Under the pieces are notes generated by a model. It had not been told where the DNA came from and did not search any database. It was given only the letters and a program-made list of their open reading frames with translations. From Cylindrotheca closterium (taxonomy: Eukaryota; Bacillariophyta; Bacillariophyceae; Bacillariales; Bacillariaceae): a stretch of DNA of 64,000 bases. Where the stretch lies: assembly GCA_933822405.4 (NCBI GenBank), contig CAKOGP040001113.1, positions 224,811 to 288,810 of the forward strand, written 5' to 3'. Every line of letters begins with the position of its first letter. The first letter of the stretch is position 1. The translations under genes and the position numbers were made by a program. Of the stretch, positions 32,519 through 42,587 are shown in pieces.

Positions 32519-32829
32519 TCGGCATGCCCTATTGTCTTCACTTTCCAAATATGCTGAGTTGCTACCGGTTGTTTGGACAGCCTGCCTCCGCGTAATGTGT
32601 AGAGCTGGACCAATGAATCCAAGACTACAATGGTGGAACATACGTGTATAAAATGATAGACCACTAGATCTTATGAATCTCACTGTAGAACAGAAATGAC
32701 AAATATTAAAATAGATTGTCACACTGTTGTCACATTACGAATATTATGAACGGGTGTAGAACTTTCATCCCACAGGCGTCATCGCCCCAGAAGCAATGGA
32801 AAGTTTGCCAGGAATGCATACATTCCCTA
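32519..32829. other. Convergent intergenic region B/C, conserved with D/E
   Basis: 311 bp. The stretch TGAATCTCACTGTAGAACAG ... CACATTACGAATATTATGAA is shared with the region between genes D and E (38955-39030). The whole convergent unit was therefore duplicated, not just the genes. Confidence 0.7.
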
Positions 32830-35800
32830 CTAGCACCAATAGGTTCCACGGGAATCGACTTCCTTTTTGAACGCCGCCAATGTCTCCATAAATTGGAATC
32901 CATAGTTGTTCCAATTGCCCCCAGAGCCGTTTTCAGGTTCGATTTGGGTCCCTTCCCACCATTCGTTGAAGGAAGTAACCATCATAATATGAGGTGCTCC
33001 GTTGAAATTTTTGCGTGGCAAACATGCCACTGCACGCAGCTGCTTCATGAAATCGGCCGAATTCCCCATGAGTGGCTTGTGCCCACGGAAATCGTAGTAT
33101 TGTGGCATCACATTTGGGAAGAGGGGCACCTGTTCGGCCCATCGCTTCCAAACCGGCATAGATTCCCGTAGTTGGTAGTCCGTTGCGGTTTCTCCCCGTC
33201 GAACTCGGCTGTCTTGGAACATATTGTAGGTGGTGTAGGCGTCAAAAACTTGTTTGCCATCCTTGAAGGCGTTGCGATTGCCATTAGGACTTTGGTTGTT
33301 ATAATCAAAGAATGGCTCATCGGCAATAAAGTAGATATCTCGGCCCAATCGTCGGCGAATATTGGCCAACACCGCGGGTCCGTCGAAGCCTCCTTCATAT
33401 GGCATCCGAGATCGAGTAATGTAGAAAATGATTACGGGCCGACCATTGATTTTCAAGTACGAAGGGTGGTTCATGAACTCGTCACGAATCACCTTGAGAT
33501 CTTGATAAAGTGCCTCTTCCCTGGAGCCATCGCGCCAGTTACCACGGCCATCCAAAGCGACACTCTCGTACAGCATGCAAAACTTCATCTTGTTGAGGGA
33601 AGGAGCTCTCATCATACCTGCCTTGAAATGCTTCATGGTCAAGTGATTTGGACCCCAATACGAAACAATCCATGATGCGATGCCTGTCTCGAGAGCCCAT
33701 TCAATGTGTTGCTCAGCGACGGCAACTTCGTCTGTTCCATATTTTCCCAACAGAGGTTCATCTTGGTAGTCGTGTCGACCCCAGTTGTTGCGAAGATACC
33801 AGGGATAGTAGTAGGCATAGTACTGAAGGCCACTATTGTTGTTGGGCCTGCCATTGTTGTTGTTGTCATTGTTGTTGTTGGGTTTGGATGGTCCTAGGTA
33901 TGGCGGCTGGGACCAAGCAGAATCGCCCATGTTTCTCTCGATCCATACTCGCTCGGACGTTACTCGCAAGTGACTGTTCCAATTCCCATCCGACTCTGTC
34001 GTCCAGATGGACCTACCACTGCCCTCACGGAGCACCAAGTTGCCGTCTCCTTGGAAGGACCATCGGTCAAACGAAGCCACTTGGCTCTCAGGTGCGGTCC
34101 ACACACTTCTGCCATTGACAAAGAGACCAAATTGGTTGGACCAAGTATATCCAAAATAGGCTTCGGTTCCATCGCCTTGTCTGAGGCAATGGACATCGCC
34201 CTTTCGATAGATGGCATCAATCGGAATGGTAATTTGACCTCCCGCCACGTTTTGGACACATCTCAATGATTGGTCTTGAGGCCTCGTTGGAGGATTGGTT
34301 GGAGGTGGGGTAGGAGGATTGGTTGGAGGATTAGTTGGAGGAGCAGTAGGAGGCCTCGTTGGAGGAGGAGTCTGTCGAAAAGTTGGACCAGGTGTCGGTG
34401 GCGGAGTAGGAGGGCGAGTAGGACCAGGAGTCGGTGGCAGAGTGGGACCAGGTGTCGGCGGTGGAGTAGGAGGGCGAGTAGGACCAGGAGTCGGTGGAAG
34501 ACTTGGACCAGGCGTCGGTGGTCGAGTAGGAGGGCGAGTAGGACCAGGGGTCGGTGCTGGACTTGGTGGAGGTTCTACTGTTGGGGAAGACGTAGGTCGA
34601 GGTGTGGGGAGACCCGTTGGTGGAGGAGTCGGTTGCGGTGATGGGCCCAATGTCGCAAAGAATGGTTCGGACCACAATTGCAATCCCACATTGCTTTCGA
34701 TCCAAACTCGTTCCATGGACATTTTGAGTTGACTGCCGTCGTGACAGCAAGTATTAGTCCTCCAAATCCCTTGATTATTGGAGTCTCTCAAGAGCAAATT
34801 GCCATCCTGTTGAAAGACCCATCGATTGGAGGCTGCAACACTTTCATCGGGTGCTGTCCATTTGGCACTCCATTCAATTTTGTTGTTGACAAACAATCCA
34901 AACTGATTCGACCATGTATATCCAAAGTATGCAGCTTCGCCATCGTCTGAGATCAGGCAGTGGACATCCCCTCGTTTGTAGTACTGGCGCAAGGGAATGG
35001 TGAGGTCATTTCCCACAACGGTTTGAACACAGTTCAGTGGTCGCTGGTGGATGAAAGTCGGAGAAGAAGTGGGCGCATCGGTTGGCACTGGAGGTCCCAG
35101 ATAGGGTGGCTGGGACCAAAGCAAATCACCCACTTCGTCTTCGATCCAAACTCTGTCAAAGGACAGTTTGAATTTTCCGCCATCGTTGCCATGGGATTGC
35201 GAGGTCCAGATTGCATTTCCCCTGGCATCGCGGACTGCCAAGTTGCCATCTTCTTCAAAGGTCCAATGATCAAAGGTTTCTTCCAGAAAGCCTTTGGGTA
35301 TGTTCCATACACTTTCACCATTGACAAACAAGCCAAATTCGTTGGACCAATTGTACCCGAAGTAGGCTGTTTGTTGTGGTTCTTGACCTCCATTTCTATT
35401 CTCCCCCTCGAGTGAGGACAGGCACAGCACATCGCCTTGACGAAAAATGGCATCGTAGGAAAGATACGAAATGGAAATCTCTTCTCGAAACTGTTCGCTG
35501 TAGGGAATGGAAATTTCACTCCCCACGACAGTTTGCACACAATTCAAAGTTCGGTCTTGAATGTTGGTTGGAGCAATAGTGGGTGTCATTGCTGTTGGTG
35601 GTGGGGACAGGGTGGGAGCACCAATGGGCGGTAAGGTTCCTGGTACCATGTCAGTATCTTCTTCTTCAAACTGAAGACATCCAGGATGCTGTCTCCGAAG
35701 ACTACCGAGGCTTCGAAACAAGCTAGTATCTCCACACTTCGAGCTCTTCAATGGGCCAGGCGGTGTCTTTTTCAAAGCAAAGAGTTCCGCGTCAGTCAAT

Positions 35801-35982
35801 GTACCTAAGGAAAGAAGAGATCGTTCGTCAATGTTTTCTTCGGACATGTCTTCAATCTCGTCATTTTCATTGACACTGCCTCGTCGAAGCTTCGATGCTT
35901 CCACAAGATTGAATCGGTCATTGTTGTTGAACGACAACGACACGAGCAATGACAGTGCCACCGTATGGAACGAAAGTCTCAT
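32830..35982 (-). CDS. GH99-like glycosidase with three bulb-type lectin domains (gene C)
   Basis: 1050 residues, single exon, the largest of the family. Signal peptide, then ASKLRRGSVNENDEIED and the SKCG...HPGC block. Lectin 1 (about 143-290) has a longer insert before its first strands and a weak signature (FEEDGNLAV). Lectin 2 (about 315-435; FQQDGNLLL) carries a vicinal Cys-Cys (TNTCCHDGS). A ~130-residue PTPGPTRPPTPPPT linker leads to lectin 3 (FQGDGNLVL), which is nearly identical to lectin 2 of gene F. GH99 follows, with Glu1007/Glu1010 in NEWWEGTQIEP. An Asn run precedes GH99. Multivalent mannose binding is the inference. Confidence 0.9.
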   Translation of the reverse strand: MRLSFHTVALSLLVSLSFNNNDRFNLVEASKLRRGSVNENDEIEDMSEENIDERSLLSLGTLTDAELFALKKTPPGPLKSSKCGDTSLFRSLGSLRRQHPGCLQFEEEDTDMVPGTLPPIGAPTLSPPPTAMTPTIAPTNIQDRTLNCVQTVVGSEISIPYSEQFREEISISYLSYDAIFRQGDVLCLSSLEGENRNGGQEPQQTAYFGYNWSNEFGLFVNGESVWNIPKGFLEETFDHWTFEEDGNLAVRDARGNAIWTSQSHGNDGGKFKLSFDRVWIEDEVGDLLWSQPPYLGPPVPTDAPTSSPTFIHQRPLNCVQTVVGNDLTIPLRQYYKRGDVHCLISDDGEAAYFGYTWSNQFGLFVNNKIEWSAKWTAPDESVAASNRWVFQQDGNLLLRDSNNQGIWRTNTCCHDGSQLKMSMERVWIESNVGLQLWSEPFFATLGPSPQPTPPPTGLPTPRPTSSPTVEPPPSPAPTPGPTRPPTRPPTPGPSLPPTPGPTRPPTPPPTPGPTLPPTPGPTRPPTPPPTPGPTFRQTPPPTRPPTAPPTNPPTNPPTPPPTNPPTRPQDQSLRCVQNVAGGQITIPIDAIYRKGDVHCLRQGDGTEAYFGYTWSNQFGLFVNGRSVWTAPESQVASFDRWSFQGDGNLVLREGSGRSIWTTESDGNWNSHLRVTSERVWIERNMGDSAWSQPPYLGPSKPNNNNDNNNNGRPNNNSGLQYYAYYYPWYLRNNWGRHDYQDEPLLGKYGTDEVAVAEQHIEWALETGIASWIVSYWGPNHLTMKHFKAGMMRAPSLNKMKFCMLYESVALDGRGNWRDGSREEALYQDLKVIRDEFMNHPSYLKINGRPVIIFYITRSRMPYEGGFDGPAVLANIRRRLGRDIYFIADEPFFDYNNQSPNGNRNAFKDGKQVFDAYTTYNMFQDSRVRRGETATDYQLRESMPVWKRWAEQVPLFPNVMPQYYDFRGHKPLMGNSADFMKQLRAVACLPRKNFNGAPHIMMVTSFNEWWEGTQIEPENGSGGNWNNYGFQFMETLAAFKKEVDSRGTYWC

Positions 35983-36646
35983 GGTACAGCCTTTTTATGG
36001 ACTGTGCAGTCTTCTTCGATTATGAGGGTAATCTTATGCGAATGCTTGATTATGCAGTTGAAGATGAGAAGTCCTTCGCACACAAATTTGTTGAGCACCA
36101 GATGGTTTTTTGGTTTCGTTGTGCCTTCTTCCATGATGGAAGAGAAGTTGATGTTTGGAAAATTCGCAAAGAACGCAAACACGGTCCCCCCTCGCAGGAG
36201 GGTGATTAAATTAGCCCACCTTTTTCCTGGGTATGCAATAAGATACAGGTGCTCGAATGACTAGGGGTGTTCGTATTAGGCGAACGGTGTCACACCTGAT
36301 GGCTGAATTCCCAGATACATTTATAAATTTCGCTTCCGTTCCAAAAAAGCGTTTTGAATAGCTACTAAATTAATTTAATCGCGGCATATTTTCTTAATGC
36401 ATATTGTGCTACTGCATATTTCGCTGGTGCAAAAGGCACTGGCATTGGTCATTGCATGTAATGCACATGGATCGACCAACTCGGGCGTGACACCTTTGCT
36501 CGAAAAGTGATGCTCTTCAGTCCAGTCGCGTATTTGGCAAACATATCAAAGGAAGATTCTTATCTGTATCGTGCCTCTACTACTCTATGCATCGGGTTGG
36601 TGGTCCAATAAGTTGAATACATTCCGAGACTTACTAACGCTGTACC
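35983..36646. other. Divergent promoter region C/D
   Basis: 664 bp. A stretch near gene C (ATGATGGAAGAGAAGTTGAT...GGAAAATTC) is recognisable in the region upstream of gene E (about 41870-41905), so upstream DNA was copied with the gene. No other feature. Confidence 0.55.
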
Positions 36647-38719
36647 ATGAGAATAGTGGCGACTCAATGTCTCTTGTCATGTCTGCTAATTTTGTTGTCG
36701 AATTTCAATCTCGTCCAAGCTGAAAGTAAGAAGAAGCTTCGACGAGGCAGTGTCAATGAAAATGACGAGATTGAGGACATGTCCTCATCGGATACAACCA
36801 CGGGTGATGAAAGTCTTGGTACAACCACAAGATCTCTGTCCTACAGCACAATGACGGACGCGGAAATCTTTGCTCTCCAAAAGACGCCGCCCTATCCATT
36901 GGGCAATTCTAAATGTGGTTATTCGTCGCCGAAGCAGCATCCCGGCTGTACTCGGGGGGTCGCTTCCAGCCCACAACCAACGCCCCCGCTGCCGACTACA
37001 AGTCTTCCAAAATTGCCAACGGATGCTCCGGCGTCTTCTGCTCCCAGTATATCTCCTAGCATGGTACCTACGACATCAGAACCAACCGTATTTGTCCCAA
37101 GCTCCTCTCCTACGGCAGTCCCAACAAAACTAGCCGATCGGCCATTGAATTGTGTCCAAGCAGTTCAGGGAGAGGAACTGACGATTTCATCCACAGCGAC
37201 ATTCCGCCAAGGCGAGGTCCACTGTTTGTCAGTCGACGGCCAAGAAGCCTACTTTGGATATACTTGGACCAACCAGTTTGGTTTGTTTGTCAATGGTGAA
37301 ACTGTTTGGACTGCACCCGAGGATCAAGTGAATGCTTCCTTTGAGCGGTGGTCCTTGCAAGGGGACGGCAACCTGGTCTTGCGAGATTCCAACAACAATG
37401 CGATCTGGAGGACGGGGACCTGTTGTCACAATGGCAGCCAACTCAAGGTGTCGATGGAACGAGTGTGGATCGAAAGCAGCCGAGGATCGCAATTGTGGTC
37501 CGAACCATTCTTTGTGACGCAGACCCCGTCACTGACACCGACCTCTCAGCCTACTGGCCCTCCAACGCCTACACCGACATTGGCCCCGTCATTGTCACCG
37601 ACCCCTCTCCCCACTGGCCTTCCCACGCCTCCGCCGACTCCATCTCCAACTGTGGAACCTCCACCAACGCCGCCACCGACTACTCCTCCCACTTTCGAAA
37701 AACCCGACCCCTACAGTGGCCTACAATATTATGCCTACTATTATCCCTGGTACATTCGCAACGACTGGTCCCGACACGGCTACCAGGACGAGCCTCTGCT
37801 TGGAAAATATGGAACAGACGAAGTTGCCGTCGCCGAGCAACACATTCAATGGGCTCTGGAGACGGGCATTTCGTCCTGGGTGGTTTCTTGGTGGGGGGCA
37901 GACCGCTTGGCCATGAAGCATTTCAAAAAGGGCATGATGAATGCCCCTTCCCTCAACAAGATCAAGTTTTGCATGCTGTACGAAAGTATGATCTTGGAAG
38001 GTCGCGGTAATTGGTACGATGGATCCAAGGAAGAAGCTTTGTTTCAACATCTCAAGACGATTCGTGATGAGTTCTTTGATCATCCTTCGTATTTGAAGAT
38101 CAATGGTCGACCTGTCATCATCTTTTACATTACAAGATCTCGTATGATGTTTCAAACTGGATTCGATGGTCCCTCCATCCTGGCCAATATGCGCCGCAGA
38201 TTGGGCTACGACATTTATTTCATTGCCGATGAACCGTTCTTTGATCCGTACAATAAGAGACCGGATGGTAATGAAAATGCTTTCAAGGATGGAAAGCAGG
38301 TCTTTGATGCCTACACCACCTACAATATGTTCATCGATAGCAAAGTTCGACCGGGAGAGACGGCAACGGATTATCAATTGCGGGAAGGCATGCCCATTTG
38401 GCAAGAATGGGCCAAAAAAGTGCCAATGTTTCCCAACGTCATGGCGCAATACTATGACTTTCGTGGGCACAAACCACTCTTGGGGAACTCGGATGCTTTC
38501 ATGAGACAACTACGCGAAGTGGCGTGTTTGCCGCGGACCAATTTTAATGGGGCGCCTCATATCATGTTCATTACCTCCTTCAACGAATGGTGGGAAGGGA
38601 CTCAAATTGGACCCGAAAACGGCTCTTCCAACAATTGGAACAACTATGGATTCCAATTCATGGAGACACTGGCGGAGTTCAAAATGGAAATCGATTCTCG
38701 TGGAAGCTATTGGTGCTGA
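36647..38719 (+). CDS. GH99-like glycosidase with one bulb-type lectin domain (gene D)
   Basis: 690 residues, single exon. Signal peptide ending around VQAE, then KKKLRRGSVNENDEIED, the Cys block, a PT linker and one lectin domain of the Cys-Cys type (LQGDGNLVL; TGTCCHNGS). A second PT-rich linker precedes GH99. The catalytic motif is NEWWEGTQIGP: both Glu (647, 650) are kept, but the Glu three residues after Gly-Thr is Gly655, unlike the five paralogues. Convergent with gene E, divergent from C. Confidence 0.9.
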   Translation: MRIVATQCLLSCLLILLSNFNLVQAESKKKLRRGSVNENDEIEDMSSSDTTTGDESLGTTTRSLSYSTMTDAEIFALQKTPPYPLGNSKCGYSSPKQHPGCTRGVASSPQPTPPLPTTSLPKLPTDAPASSAPSISPSMVPTTSEPTVFVPSSSPTAVPTKLADRPLNCVQAVQGEELTISSTATFRQGEVHCLSVDGQEAYFGYTWTNQFGLFVNGETVWTAPEDQVNASFERWSLQGDGNLVLRDSNNNAIWRTGTCCHNGSQLKVSMERVWIESSRGSQLWSEPFFVTQTPSLTPTSQPTGPPTPTPTLAPSLSPTPLPTGLPTPPPTPSPTVEPPPTPPPTTPPTFEKPDPYSGLQYYAYYYPWYIRNDWSRHGYQDEPLLGKYGTDEVAVAEQHIQWALETGISSWVVSWWGADRLAMKHFKKGMMNAPSLNKIKFCMLYESMILEGRGNWYDGSKEEALFQHLKTIRDEFFDHPSYLKINGRPVIIFYITRSRMMFQTGFDGPSILANMRRRLGYDIYFIADEPFFDPYNKRPDGNENAFKDGKQVFDAYTTYNMFIDSKVRPGETATDYQLREGMPIWQEWAKKVPMFPNVMAQYYDFRGHKPLLGNSDAFMRQLREVACLPRTNFNGAPHIMFITSFNEWWEGTQIGPENGSSNNWNNYGFQFMETLAEFKMEIDSRGSYWC

Positions 38720-39115
38720 AAAAAGAGAGGAGAGAAGAAGGAGAATCGCCTGCAATGGAAAGAACGACAAAGTTATCGCCCGTTCCGTTATCTTTATCGC
38801 TTGCATCATTGATTTGATTCAAGCATTTATAATTCATAAAATGTGCCGTAATACATGTCCACTCTATTTAGTTGCATTCCATCCAATTACAATTGACTTC
38901 TATGAAGGAAGATACAATAGTACACGTACTTCACTACATTGTTACAATTAGATTTTATGAATCTCACTGTAGAACAGAAATGACTTTCGTTGTCATTGTC
39001 ATACTGTAGTCACATTACGAATATTATGAAAGCATGCTGAAAATTCATCCATCAAGCGTCAGTTACCAGAAACCAAGGAAAGGTAACATCAATGGAGGAA
39101 TGAGTCATAGTTGGC
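38720..39115. other. Convergent intergenic region D/E, conserved with B/C
   Basis: 396 bp. It holds the same CTCACTGTAGAACAGAAATG and ATTACGAATATTATGAA sequences as the B/C gap. The part after gene D (AAGCATTTATAATTCAT) also occurs after gene F (about 45159-45175). Confidence 0.7.
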
Positions 39116-41716
39116 CTAGTCCCTATTGTCATTGTTGGACTTGGCGGTGCTGTCGTCTGGACACCAATGGGTTCCACGAGAATCGACTTCCTTTTTGAAT
39201 GCGGCCAATGTCTCCATGAATTGGAATCCATAATTGTTCCAATTGTTGGAAGAGCCGTTTTCAGGTTCAATTTGAGTGCCCTCCCACCATTCGTTAAAGG
39301 AAGTAATCATCATGATATGAGGTGCCCCATTGAAGTTGGTGCGAGGCAAACATGCCACTTCCCGTAGCTGTTTCATGAAATCGTTCGAGTTCCCCAAGAG
39401 CGGCTTGTTTCCACGGAAATCGTAGTATTGCGGCATGACATTGGGGAACATTGGAACTTTCTTGGCCCAATTCTCCCAAATGGGCATACCTTCTCTCAAT
39501 TGGTAGGTCGTGGCAGTCTCACCATCTCGCACGCGGTCGTCCAAATACATATTGTAGGTTGTGTAAGCGTCAAAGACTTGCTTCCCGTTTACCAAGCCAT
39601 TTCCATTTTTATCGGGCCACTTGTTCCACGAATTGAAAAAAGGTTCATCGGCGATGAAGTAAATATCATGACCCAGTCGTCGTCGCATATTGGCAAGAAC
39701 CGACTCTCCATCGAATCCCTCTTGAAATGGCATTCTGGATCGTGTGATATAAAAGATAATTACCGGACGGCCATTGATTTTCAAGTAAGATGGGTGATCA
39801 AAAAAATCATCCACAATCACCTTCAGGTCTCGATACAGTGCGTTTTCCTTGGAACCATCACGCCAATTGCCACGATCATCCAGGATGACGCTCTCGTACA
39901 ACATGCAAAATTTCATCTTGTTGATGGAAGGAGCATTGATCATGCCTTGTTTGAAATGCTTCATGGTCAAGTGGTTTGGACCCCAATACGAAATAATCCA
40001 ACTCGAGATTCCAGTTTCGAGTGCCCATTGAATGTGCTGCTCGGCGATGGCCACTTCATTGGTTCCATATTTTCCCAATAGAGGTTCATCTTGGTAGCCA
40101 TGTCGACCCCAATTGTTGCGCAGGTACCAAGGATAATAGTAGGCATAATAATGTAAAGTTCCATTGGGATCGGGATACCCATCGTTGGGTGGTGGCCTTG
40201 GCGGGCCAAGGTAGGGTGGTTGGGACCAAAGCGTGTACCCCGTGTTTCGGTTGATCATTACTTGCTTGAAGGAGATTCTCAAGTGGCTGCCAAAATTCCC
40301 ATAGGACTCGGACGTCCATATGGATCGACCTTCTGCATCCCGCAACACCAAATTGCCATCTTCTTGGAAACTCCATCGATCAAAATTCGCCATTTGGTTG
40401 TCAGGGGCTGTCCACACGCTTTTGGAATTGGAAAACAAACCAAACTGATTGGTCCACGTATATCCAAAATAGGCGGCTTCGCCGTCCTCCGAAATCAGGC
40501 AATGGACATCTCCTTTTTCAAAGGATGTATCACTTGGAATGGTGAGTTGAATGCCCATGACGGTTTGGACACAATTCAAGGCTCGCTCGTCGACTCGAGT
40601 GGGAAATGCCGTAGGAAAGGAAGTGCTGGGAGTCGCCGAGGGCGTAATGCCGGTTGGATTTTCCGAGGGCATGGGAGTAACTCCTGTGGGAATAGCGGTT
40701 GGGTGCTCTGATGGCATGGTACTGGGAAGAGTGGTTGGGAACTCCGAGGGCATGGCACTGGCTCCTGTGGGTGGGTTGGTTGGGAAGATGTTATCATTCA
40801 CGGGCTCAGTTGTTGGAGGTTCTACTTGGGGCGCCGTCGTGGGTAGTGGAGTGAGTGGTTGGAACCATACAGTATTGCCCGATCTTGTTTCAATCCAAAC
40901 TCGCTCGAAGGACACCTTGAGTTGACTGCCCGAGTTTCCACCCGTGTGCGTCCTCCAGATTCCTTGGTTCCCGGAGTCTCGCAACAACAAATTGCCATCT
41001 TGTTGAAAAACCCATCGGTCCGATACGGCTACACTGGTCTCGGGTGCTGTCCAAAGCGCTTGGCCATTGACAAACAAACCAAATTGGTTGGACCAATTGT
41101 AACCAAAATAGGCTGCGTCGCCACCCTCATCCGAAATCAAGCAATGCACGTCGCCTTTTCGATAAAAGGCACTAATTTGAATGGTAAGCTCGTTTCCCAC
41201 GACGGTTTGTACGCAATTCAAAGTTTGAGTGGGAGTTGTGGAGGGCATGGGAGTAGTAGGAAGCATTGTCGGCTCGGACGTGGTGGATGGCAAAGTGGAT
41301 GGCATTGGTGTCGGAACGGCCACAGTAGGAGCTGGCGAATTGCTGGGGGCGTCGATGGGCGGCAAGGTCGCAGGCACCTTGTCGGCGTCTTCCTTGTACC
41401 GGGTGCATCCAGGATGGTATTTGCGAAGACTCCGAAACAGACTGCTCCCGCACTTGGAGCTTGCTAGCTGTCCTTCAGGTGTCTTTTTCAGAGCCAAGAA
41501 TTCAGCGTCAGTCACTGTGCCTGAGGAAAGAAGAGAGCGTTCATCGGAAAGATATTTTTCTTGAGATGGATCCAATGAATAGTCGTGAATCTCGTCATTG
41601 TCATTGACACTGCCTCGTCGAAGCTTTGCAGCCTCTGCGAGATTGGACCGTTGGTCATTGTTGAACGACAAAGATACGAGCAATGACAGTGCAAGCGTAT
41701 TGAGTGACACTTTCAT
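39116..41716 (-). CDS. GH99-like glycosidase with two bulb-type lectin domains (gene E)
   Basis: 866 residues, single exon, ATG at 41716. Signal peptide, AAKLRRGSVNDNDEIHD, Cys block, then lectin 1 (FQQDGNLLL, no Cys-Cys). A Ser/Pro linker built from MPSE.PT-like repeats follows, then lectin 2 (FQEDGNLVL) and GH99 with Glu809/Glu812. The C-terminus extends 14 residues past the conserved WC, as in gene B. The linker differs from the PTPPPT type of C, D and F, so linkers evolve separately from domains. Confidence 0.9.
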   Translation of the reverse strand: MKVSLNTLALSLLVSLSFNNDQRSNLAEAAKLRRGSVNDNDEIHDYSLDPSQEKYLSDERSLLSSGTVTDAEFLALKKTPEGQLASSKCGSSLFRSLRKYHPGCTRYKEDADKVPATLPPIDAPSNSPAPTVAVPTPMPSTLPSTTSEPTMLPTTPMPSTTPTQTLNCVQTVVGNELTIQISAFYRKGDVHCLISDEGGDAAYFGYNWSNQFGLFVNGQALWTAPETSVAVSDRWVFQQDGNLLLRDSGNQGIWRTHTGGNSGSQLKVSFERVWIETRSGNTVWFQPLTPLPTTAPQVEPPTTEPVNDNIFPTNPPTGASAMPSEFPTTLPSTMPSEHPTAIPTGVTPMPSENPTGITPSATPSTSFPTAFPTRVDERALNCVQTVMGIQLTIPSDTSFEKGDVHCLISEDGEAAYFGYTWTNQFGLFSNSKSVWTAPDNQMANFDRWSFQEDGNLVLRDAEGRSIWTSESYGNFGSHLRISFKQVMINRNTGYTLWSQPPYLGPPRPPPNDGYPDPNGTLHYYAYYYPWYLRNNWGRHGYQDEPLLGKYGTNEVAIAEQHIQWALETGISSWIISYWGPNHLTMKHFKQGMINAPSINKMKFCMLYESVILDDRGNWRDGSKENALYRDLKVIVDDFFDHPSYLKINGRPVIIFYITRSRMPFQEGFDGESVLANMRRRLGHDIYFIADEPFFNSWNKWPDKNGNGLVNGKQVFDAYTTYNMYLDDRVRDGETATTYQLREGMPIWENWAKKVPMFPNVMPQYYDFRGNKPLLGNSNDFMKQLREVACLPRTNFNGAPHIMMITSFNEWWEGTQIEPENGSSNNWNNYGFQFMETLAAFKKEVDSRGTHWCPDDSTAKSNNDNRD

Positions 41717-42587
41717 TATACAGCTACTTATTGACTGTTTAGCCTTTGTCTATCGCTTCAATCTTCTATGGTAACCTTATGTGGCTACTTGATATGTCGT
41801 TGTTGAAGATGAAGCGACTTTCAATCAACCGTTGCAACGGCAAATTTTTTGGATGCTTGTGACGCTTTTGTGATGGAAGAGAAGGTGATATGGAAAATTC
41901 TCAATGCGCAGATACGGTCAAGAATTTTATAATTTTAGTCGCCTCTACCCGTAAGTATTCAAAATAACAGCCGAGGACGCCGTTATGGTAGGGATGTTCT
42001 GGTCTTCCGTTGATGTCACACATGCACCATGAAAAAAGACAATTGCGGATCGTTCCAAATAGCTAAAATGTTAAATCGCGCCTTATTTTGTTTAACAAAG
42101 GTCGAGTATTTGCACGTGCCACACGAAAGGTATCTCAAAAGTGATGTCTTCAAGTCAAGTCTCGGATGCCAGTTTAAAGACTGGGCACGTTTCTTTCTGA
42201 ATAAAAGCTTCTTCCTCTGAATGAAAGCCCCGACTTCAACAGCCGTCAATAAATCTTTAACATTTCAAGAGAGACCGTCCTGTGGACAATACACATAGGT
42301 TGGAAAAACAAAGGAAAAGGAATTGTAAGTCCAAGCATCAGGATTTCGTCCGAGGAGTTCGTTGGGGGGCGGTGCAGGGATATCATCATGTCAGAAAATG
42401 TTCTTTTGCAAATGTAGATTCAAATGAAGTGACAACAGGGCGATTTCTAATATCAAAAATAAAAATGGACTCGACTTTTCTCATACTTTGAAATGTGCTG
42501 CTGCGGATAGGTGATATCCGACAGGCTTCCTTTTTGTTGGTGCAAAGAAGAAACAAAAACGACGGTCCAAGCAAGAAGAGCCATACC
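41717..42587. other. Divergent promoter region E/F
   Basis: 871 bp. The first ~190 bp resemble the region upstream of gene C. An open frame leads into gene F from 42495 but lacks a signal peptide start. No other gene seen. Confidence 0.5.

Noticed and set aside
34270..34732. Long plus-strand ORFs rich in Gly/Arg/Trp and Gly/Val opposite gene C
   Set aside because: They are the complement of the PTPPPT-coding linker; the repeat keeps several frames open. Gene C's lectin and GH99 domains show the true frame.
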